64,000 bases of DNA, from contig NZ_JBFTXJ020000004.1 of NCBI RefSeq assembly GCF_041379945.2, positions 186,001 through 250,000 on the forward strand. The letters run 5' to 3'. Below, one piece after another: positions 59,712 to 64,000 of the stretch. The stretch is from Aneurinibacillus sp. REN35 (GTDB taxonomy: Bacteria; Bacillota; Bacilli; Aneurinibacillales; Aneurinibacillaceae). The first letter of the stretch is position 1; every line of letters starts with the position of its first letter. Position numbers and translations under genes: made by a program. Under the pieces are notes generated by a model, which was not told the origin of the DNA, did not search any database, and saw only the letters and a program-made list of their open reading frames with translations.

Positions 59712-60341
59712 ATGATGGGCTTTACAGGATTTTCTCAAGAAGATTTTGCAGCATTTACAATCGATGGTCTCGATGCGCGCATGGAAGCGATTCGGGGTCA
59801 TATTCAACCAAAATTCAAAGCAATAGGTGAACCACTAACGGCTGATATCGCCCTTCTCGTCGGCAATGAAATGTTCCTTCATATCGCCAAGCACGCCCGG
59901 CGTACGGTGAACCCTCCGAAGGATTCGTGGTTGGCAATCTCCCATAATAAGCGTGGTTATAAGGCGCATCCTCACTTCCAAGTCGGTCTGTTTGATGATC
60001 ATGTGTTCGTCTGGCTTGCTTTTATTTATGAACTGCCAAATAAGCAGGCAATTGCGCAGACATTCATAGATCATATTGACACTGTAAAAGAACTGATTCC
60101 AGATGATTTTGTTATCTCTTTGGATCATACGAAAAAAGATGCGCATTCTGTAGCAAATTTGCAAAAAGAAGAACTAGAAGAGCTGCTTATCCGCTTCCGC
60201 ACTATCAAAAAAGCCGAATTCCTCATCGGGCGGCACATTCTGCCTGATGATCCCGTCCTCAAAGATGGCGATGCCTTCCTGCGTACTGTGCGCGATACGT
60301 TTGAGACGCTCATTCCCTTATATAAGCTTTCCTTTACCTAA
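59712..60341 (+). CDS. DUF1054/UPF0637 protein (YktB-like)
   Basis: A 209-residue protein of the Bacillales-restricted UPF0637/DUF1054 family. Recognisable parts are GFTGFSQEDFAAFTIDGLDARMEAI (quoted in part), HARRTVNPPKDSWLAI, HFQVGLFDDHVFVWLAFIYE and the C-terminal PDDPVLKDGDAFL. Function unknown. The ATG at 59712 lies after AAAGGACG; the earlier codons at 59646 have no site. B. subtilis yktB sits close to speA, and the same holds here. Confidence 0.92.
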   Translation: MMGFTGFSQEDFAAFTIDGLDARMEAIRGHIQPKFKAIGEPLTADIALLVGNEMFLHIAKHARRTVNPPKDSWLAISHNKRGYKAHPHFQVGLFDDHVFVWLAFIYELPNKQAIAQTFIDHIDTVKELIPDDFVISLDHTKKDAHSVANLQKEELEELLIRFRTIKKAEFLIGRHILPDDPVLKDGDAFLRTVRDTFETLIPLYKLSFT

Positions 60342-60365
60342 GCATTTCTCTCTACATAATCAAAA

Positions 60366-60401
60366 AGAGGTCGGAACCCCTATACGGCTCCGACCCTTCT
60401 T
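60366..60401. terminator. Terminator between yktB-like and nitronate monooxygenase-type genes
   Basis: Core arms GGTCGGA/TCCGACC with flanking complementarity and T on both strands, between convergent genes. Confidence 0.75.
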
Positions 60402-60403
60402 AT

Positions 60404-61381
60404 TTATCCGTGTACTTTGGCACCAAAAATCATTTCTAAGCGCTTGCGCTCTTCTCGCGCCTCAGCAAGCATCTGATCAAACAGTTCCTGTACCGTTGGC
60501 ACATCATTAATCAGGCCAATCACCTGACCGGCCCAACCATATCCGGATGCCTCGCTTCCATCATAAATATACGAGCGATTCGCTTTGCCGCTGATCATCT
60601 CTTTTAGGTCTTCATACGTTGCGCCGGCCTGCTCCCGTTCAATAATGCTTAGCGCATGCGGGGTCTTAAGTACCCGTCCCGGTGCGCCCAGCGTACGCTT
60701 AATAATGACGGTATCCGTCTCTTTTCCTGCCACGATTGCTTGCTTATATGCTTCACTGGCATGGACGCATTCTTGTGTGGCAATAAAGCGTGTACCCATC
60801 TCAATGCCTTCCGCACCAAGTGCAAGCGCTGCCAATAGCCCGCGGCCGCTGCCAATCCCTCCACTTGCCAACACCGGAATCGATACGGCTTCTACTACTC
60901 TAGGAATCAGCACCATCGTACCAATATCATCACGCCCCAGATGACCGCCGCCTTCTGCACCTACCGCCATGACCGCATCCGCACCCAACTCTTCTGCTTT
61001 CTGTGCTTGTCGAACACCTGCAATAAGCACAAGCGTACGAATGTTTTCGTTTTTCAGCCGCTCAAAAATCGGTTTGGGGTTGCCGCCGGTTACGGAAATT
61101 GCAGGCACTTTTTCCTCGATCGCAACTTCAAGCAGCTCTTCATATGAGCGTCCGTGCTGACCGATGGCAAAGTTGACTCCAAACGGCTTGTCGGTCAATG
61201 TGCGAACCTTGCGGATTTCTTCCCGCACTTTCTCCGGCGTACCTAGCGTCATAGCGGTGATCTGTCCCAGACCTCCGGCATTAGATACAGCAGCCGCCAG
61301 CTCCGCATAGGCCAGATAAGCAAGTCCGCCCTGTACAATCGGGTACTGAATATTAAACAGTTCCGTCACACGTGTTTTCAT
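60404..61381 (-). CDS. Nitronate monooxygenase / FabK-like flavoprotein
   Basis: A 325-residue FMN barrel. The N-terminus IQYPIVQGGLAYLA binds FMN; AAVSNAGGLGQI, GAEGGGHLGRDDIGTMVLI and PVLASGGIGSGRGLLAALALGAEG (in parts) are the typical phosphate-binding loops. This combination covers 2-nitropropane dioxygenases and enoyl-ACP reductase II (FabK). Without neighbouring fatty-acid synthesis genes the nitronate monooxygenase assignment is the safer one. A short basic C-terminal helix (EERKRLEMIFGAKVHG) is extra to the barrel. Start ATG at 61381 after GGAGAGGG. Monocistronic, divergent from speA. Confidence 0.87.
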   Translation of the reverse strand: MKTRVTELFNIQYPIVQGGLAYLAYAELAAAVSNAGGLGQITAMTLGTPEKVREEIRKVRTLTDKPFGVNFAIGQHGRSYEELLEVAIEEKVPAISVTGGNPKPIFERLKNENIRTLVLIAGVRQAQKAEELGADAVMAVGAEGGGHLGRDDIGTMVLIPRVVEAVSIPVLASGGIGSGRGLLAALALGAEGIEMGTRFIATQECVHASEAYKQAIVAGKETDTVIIKRTLGAPGRVLKTPHALSIIEREQAGATYEDLKEMISGKANRSYIYDGSEASGYGWAGQVIGLINDVPTVQELFDQMLAEAREERKRLEMIFGAKVHG

Positions 61382-61636
61382 CTCTTCTCTCCCTCTCCTT
61401 TACCTACATATTCTGTAGACCTTATTCGCCCTTCCGCCTGCAAACTCCTTCTTGAATAGAAAGAACAATTCTAATTAAACGAATAGGGTTAAATATTTTT
61501 CTATTGCAACATATTTTTACATGCCTAGATGATTTAAATTAGCCACGCATTTTGATATACTCAAATATGTTTGTACTGTAATAATTGTACCGCATCATCG
61601 TGCGCGGCACCCCATACAGAAATGAGGAATGCTTAG

Positions 61637-63106
61637 ATGGATCAAACAAAAACCCCCTTATTCACGGGGCTTTTGGAACACGCCCGGCGGAATCCGATTC
61701 AATTTCATATCCCCGGCCATAAAAAAGGAAGCGGAATGCATCCGGAATTCCGCGATTTTATCGGACAGAACGCGCTGTCCATCGACTTAATTAACATCGC
61801 TCCGCTTGACGATCTGCATCATCCGAAAGGCATGATCAAAGAAGCGCAGGAACTCGCGGCGGAAGCGTTCGGTGCTGATTATACATTCTTCTCCGTTCAA
61901 GGAACAAGCGGGGCCATCATGACGATGATTATGGCTGTCGTGGGTCCTGGAGATAAAATCATCATCCCGCGCAATGTGCATAAATCAATTCTATCAGCGA
62001 TTATTTTTGCGGGAGCCATTCCCATCTTTGTACACCCTGTTATGGACCTTGATCTGGGCATTGCTCATGGGATCACGACTGATTCAGTACGCAAAGCTCT
62101 TGAACAGCATCCGACCGCCAAAGCGGTGCTTGTCATCAACCCAACCTATTTTGGTATTGCGGCCAACTTGAAGGAAATTGTAGAGCTTGTTCATCAATAT
62201 GAGATTCCGGTGCTCGTAGACGAAGCGCATGGTGTGCATATTCATTTCCATTCCGATATGCCGCTGTCTGCCATGCAGGCTGGAGCCGATATGGCTGCCA
62301 CGAGTGTACACAAGCTGGGCGGCTCAATGACGCAGAGCTCCGTTCTAAACGTCCGGGAAGGTCTTGTCTCGGCTAACCGTGTGAAGTCGGTTATCAGTAT
62401 GCTGACCACGACCTCTACTTCTTACCTTCTGCTCGCTTCTCTTGATACAGCGCGCCGCCAATTGGTTGAAAACGGAAAACAGATGATGGATAAGGTGCTA
62501 GAGCTTGCCTCCTATGCTCGCAGCGAGATTAATGACATTCAAGGATTGCGCTGCGTTGGAGAAGAAATTCTTGGCAGTGCAGCAACGTATGATATGGACC
62601 CGTCCAAGCTTATTATTCAAGTGCGCGGCATCGGGCTTACCGGTCATCAGGTAGAAGGATGGCTGCGTGATAAGTACAATATCGAAGTTGAACTGAGCGA
62701 TCTGTACAACATCCTGTGCATTATCACGCCAGGTGATTCTATCCTGACTGTGACGACACTCGTTCAGGCGCTACGGGAGCTGGCACGCATCCAACTTGGA
62801 AAGGATTCAATGCAGCCGCTCACCGTACATCTGCCGAATATCCCGGCGCTGTCCATCTCGCCGCGCGAGGCGTTTTATTCAGAGACAGAGATTGTTCCGA
62901 TTCGGGATGCTGTTGGTCGAATTATGGCTGAGTTTGTCATGGTCTATCCCCCGGGTATTCCTATCGTGCTTCCAGGTGAGATCTTGACACAGGATAATAT
63001 TGATTACATCCTCGAAAATCTTGAAGCCGGGCTTCCCGTACAGGGACCTGAAGATGAATCGATTCAAACAATTAAAGTAATCAAGCGTACTCAGGCGATT
63101 AAATAA
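61637..63106 (+). CDS. speA: Arginine decarboxylase SpeA (Orn/Lys/Arg decarboxylase family)
   Basis: PLP enzyme making agmatine for polyamine synthesis. The 489-residue protein opens with FHIPGHKKGSG, has the aspartate motif PVLVDEAHGVH (Asp195) and the PLP lysine in TSVHKLGGS (Lys226). A C-terminal domain contains EAFYSETEIVPIRDAVGR and PPGIPIVLPGE. The long N-terminal wing of the biodegradative enzymes is absent, as in B. subtilis SpeA (490 aa). The ATG at 61637 follows AATGAGGAATGC. SR1/SR1P lies convergently just downstream, the same adjacency as in B. subtilis. Confidence 0.92.
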   Translation: MDQTKTPLFTGLLEHARRNPIQFHIPGHKKGSGMHPEFRDFIGQNALSIDLINIAPLDDLHHPKGMIKEAQELAAEAFGADYTFFSVQGTSGAIMTMIMAVVGPGDKIIIPRNVHKSILSAIIFAGAIPIFVHPVMDLDLGIAHGITTDSVRKALEQHPTAKAVLVINPTYFGIAANLKEIVELVHQYEIPVLVDEAHGVHIHFHSDMPLSAMQAGADMAATSVHKLGGSMTQSSVLNVREGLVSANRVKSVISMLTTTSTSYLLLASLDTARRQLVENGKQMMDKVLELASYARSEINDIQGLRCVGEEILGSAATYDMDPSKLIIQVRGIGLTGHQVEGWLRDKYNIEVELSDLYNILCIITPGDSILTVTTLVQALRELARIQLGKDSMQPLTVHLPNIPALSISPREAFYSETEIVPIRDAVGRIMAEFVMVYPPGIPIVLPGEILTQDNIDYILENLEAGLPVQGPEDESIQTIKVIKRTQAIK

Positions 63107-63131
63107 TATCGCTGCTGTATGAACGCAAAAA

Positions 63132-63157
63132 AAGCCCCTGCTCAACGGCAGGGGCTT
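63132..63157 (-). terminator. SR1 terminator
   Basis: Perfect 10-bp stem AAGCCCCTGC/GCAGGGGCTT with a 6-base loop and TTTTT on the minus strand. It may also end speA on the plus strand. Confidence 0.92.
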
Positions 63158-63181
63158 ATCTATGCTTATATTTAGTAATAT

Positions 63182-63295
63182 CTATTCTTCGTCACAACTA
63201 GTGCAGTCCGAGGAAGACGCGTATAGCACTTCTACCTTCTCATGCTCATAATGCTCAATAATCTGGTCACAGTGCTGGCATACGATTGTTCCCAT
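63182..63295 (-). CDS. sr1P: GapA-binding peptide SR1P
   Basis: A 37-residue peptide beginning MGTIVCQHCDQIIEHYEHEK and ending SDCTSCDEE, with two CxxC pairs (Cys6/Cys9 and Cys31/Cys34). Start and first residues match B. subtilis SR1P, which binds glyceraldehyde-3-phosphate dehydrogenase GapA and boosts its interaction with RNase J1. The ATG at 63295 is preceded by GGAGGGTAAT. Its small size and location next to speA support the call. Confidence 0.92.
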   Translation of the reverse strand: MGTIVCQHCDQIIEHYEHEKVEVLYASSSDCTSCDEE

Positions 63296-63374
63296 AATAT
63301 TACCCTCCATTCGGTAGTTCATGATAATTAAAGATGCATATTCACCATTCACGACCACAATATGTTATGTCATT

Positions 63375-63403
63375 AATATAATATGTCATACTAATAACGT
63401 CAA
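63375..63403 (-). promoter_or_regulatory. SR1 promoter with CcpN-type operator
   Basis: Minus strand TTGACG (63403-63398), a 17-base spacer, TATATT (63380-63375). The spacer and -10 overlap TATGACATATT (63390-63380), a full match to the reported CcpN motif TRTGHYATAYW. In B. subtilis CcpN represses sr1 under glycolytic conditions. Confidence 0.75.
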
Positions 63404-63458
63404 TAGGTTTTTACTAAAAAAATAAAAATTTCACATCTGAGAAAGTAATCGCATAAAA

Positions 63459-63487
63459 AAACCTCCAAAGATCAACCCTGGAGGTTT
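63459..63487 (-). terminator. Terminator of the DUF3055 gene
   Basis: 9-bp stem AAACCTCCA/TGGAGGTTT with an 11-base loop and a T tract on the minus strand, 42 bp past the stop. Confidence 0.85.
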
Positions 63488-63528
63488 ACATAGTTATCTA
63501 CGCTTATAATTATCGTAAAAAGCACACC

Positions 63529-63822
63529 CTAATATTGCGTTAATGCATGGCTGGTATGCGGAAGCTGACCCTGTAAAAAAACAGACAACTCTTCTGCCTC
63601 TAGGTCACATTCAATAGCAAACTTTTCTTTGAGCACTTCAATGTTTTGCGCATCTTCAGCACAAAGCAGAGAAGAACGACCTGTCTGCATGCAAACGACC
63701 AGAGGCTTTCCAAAAAATTGATTTGTATAAACGAGACCAAAATCATAACGTGCGTTCTCAGAAGCAAAACCAACAAAATTTACTTTCGTTTTCTCTGATG
63801 TGTCATACAAGCGTTCAAACAT
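63529..63822 (-). CDS. DUF3055 family protein
   Basis: A 97-residue soluble acidic protein of the DUF3055 family, found in Bacillales and without known function. It starts MFERLYDTSEKTKVNFVGF and contains YDFGLVYTNQFFGKPLVVCMQTGRSSLL (in parts) and the acidic C-terminal ECDLEAEELSVFLQGQLPHT. The ATG at 63822 lies after AAAAGGAGGG; 34 upstream codons in frame lack a site. It stands upstream of SR1 on the same strand with its own terminator. The final 178 bases of the window (63823-64000) hold no further gene that I can support. Confidence 0.85.
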   Translation of the reverse strand: MFERLYDTSEKTKVNFVGFASENARYDFGLVYTNQFFGKPLVVCMQTGRSSLLCAEDAQNIEVLKEKFAIECDLEAEELSVFLQGQLPHTSHALTQY

Positions 63823-64000
63823 AGTATAGAAACCCTCCTTTTCGATTTGCGTGAATTTACAGTTATTTTTCATTATATCATGGATTCGACCTCTGACAAT
63901 TTTATTTTCACAATCAGGAAACAAGACGTATTTTTCCGATTCTATTCGTCTATAGGGGAACCCCCCTATTTTTGATGAAAAAATATATAAAAACCCTAGA

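Larger units (their letters stand above)
63127..63368 (-). ncRNA. SR1-type dual-function RNA (encodes SR1P)
   Basis: A transcript of about 240 nt can be drawn from the sigma-A promoter at 63375-63403 to the terminator at 63132-63157. It carries the SR1P reading frame. SR1 in B. subtilis is a 205-nt base-pairing and peptide-coding RNA beside speA, which matches here. The untranslated 5' part (about 70 nt) is AU-rich. Pairing to ahrC mRNA was not examined. Confidence 0.75.

Noticed and set aside
63952-63970. Short ATAGGGG/CCCCTAT hairpin followed by T near the right edge
   Set aside because: Only 7 bp, directed rightward with no gene ahead of it; insufficient to call.
1-64000. CRISPR arrays, tRNA/rRNA genes, insertion sequences, prophage, T-box leaders
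   Set aside because: Looked for by eye and not found: no regularly spaced long repeats, no transposase, integrase or capsid-like proteins, and no T-box core ahead of the mur genes.

Overview
The window comes from a spore-forming member of the Bacillales with moderate G+C. Sporulation genes (spoIIGA, spoVD, spoVE, an RsfA-type regulator, a YhcN/YlaJ lipoprotein), bacillithiol synthesis (bshC), PASTA-bearing penicillin-binding proteins and an SR1/SR1P dual-function RNA next to speA all point to Bacillaceae/Paenibacillaceae. A Brevibacillus/Aneurinibacillus-like genus is my inference; the sequence alone does not prove it. Gene order follows the B. subtilis stretch from speA through ylaH-ylaL to ylbO-bshC-dcw, shown here in reverse, with blocks that lie elsewhere in B. 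subtilis inserted into it.

Layout. 1-21,200 (minus strand): the division and cell-wall (dcw) cluster mraZ-rsmH-ftsL-pbpB-spoVD-murE-mraY-murD-spoVE-murG-murB-murA-divIB-DUF881-DUF881-sbp-ftsA-ftsZ, then spoIIGA running off the left edge. 21,200-24,200: ahcY and bshC. 24,300-30,900: a TetR regulator with a leucine/isovalerate-type operon (carboxyltransferase, HMG-CoA lyase, biotin carrier, biotin carboxylase), an RsfA regulator and an enoyl-CoA hydratase. 30,800-37,700: a flap-type exonuclease, an Spx/MgsR-like protein, a cysteine-containing HTH regulator, DUF2626, a MidA-type methyltransferase, a GAF-GAF-GGDEF diguanylate cyclase, a CcoS-like peptide and a YqgX-type hydrolase. 37,800-45,300: phoH/ylaK, ylaJ, a flavin-binding-fold protein, a CBS-PAS-sigma-54 activator, three small genes, speD and DUF4446. 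45,500-56,100: a nearly complete reductive pyrimidine-degradation locus (preT-preA-dihydropyrimidinase-beta-ureidopropionase, an M20 amidohydrolase, a semialdehyde dehydrogenase, an NCS1 permease) with an ADP-ribosyltransferase-fold gene inside it. 56,360-64,000: an HTH/RHH-like gene pair, pepA, a hypothetical gene, yktB, a nitronate monooxygenase-type gene, speA, SR1/SR1P and DUF3055.

How the genes work together. The dcw cluster builds lipid II and the division machine. BshC and AhcY are linked through homocysteine/cysteine supply. The pre/hyd genes would take imported uracil or thymine to beta-amino acids and then acyl-CoA; CodY-like boxes lie upstream of two of these transcription units.

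The most interesting unexplained structure is non-coding. A consensus sigma-54 promoter at 40,718-40,735 has a tandem GCATC array 63-119 bp upstream of its -24 GG, and the array abuts a gene for a sigma-54 activator. The promoter fires into a 157-bp element bounded by 15-bp inverted repeats, ahead of a flavin-fold gene. Other candidates are a C-rich small RNA (about 34,826-34,930) with its own consensus promoter and terminator, and a speD leader with mutually exclusive pairings. No rRNA, tRNA, CRISPR array, insertion sequence or prophage was seen.
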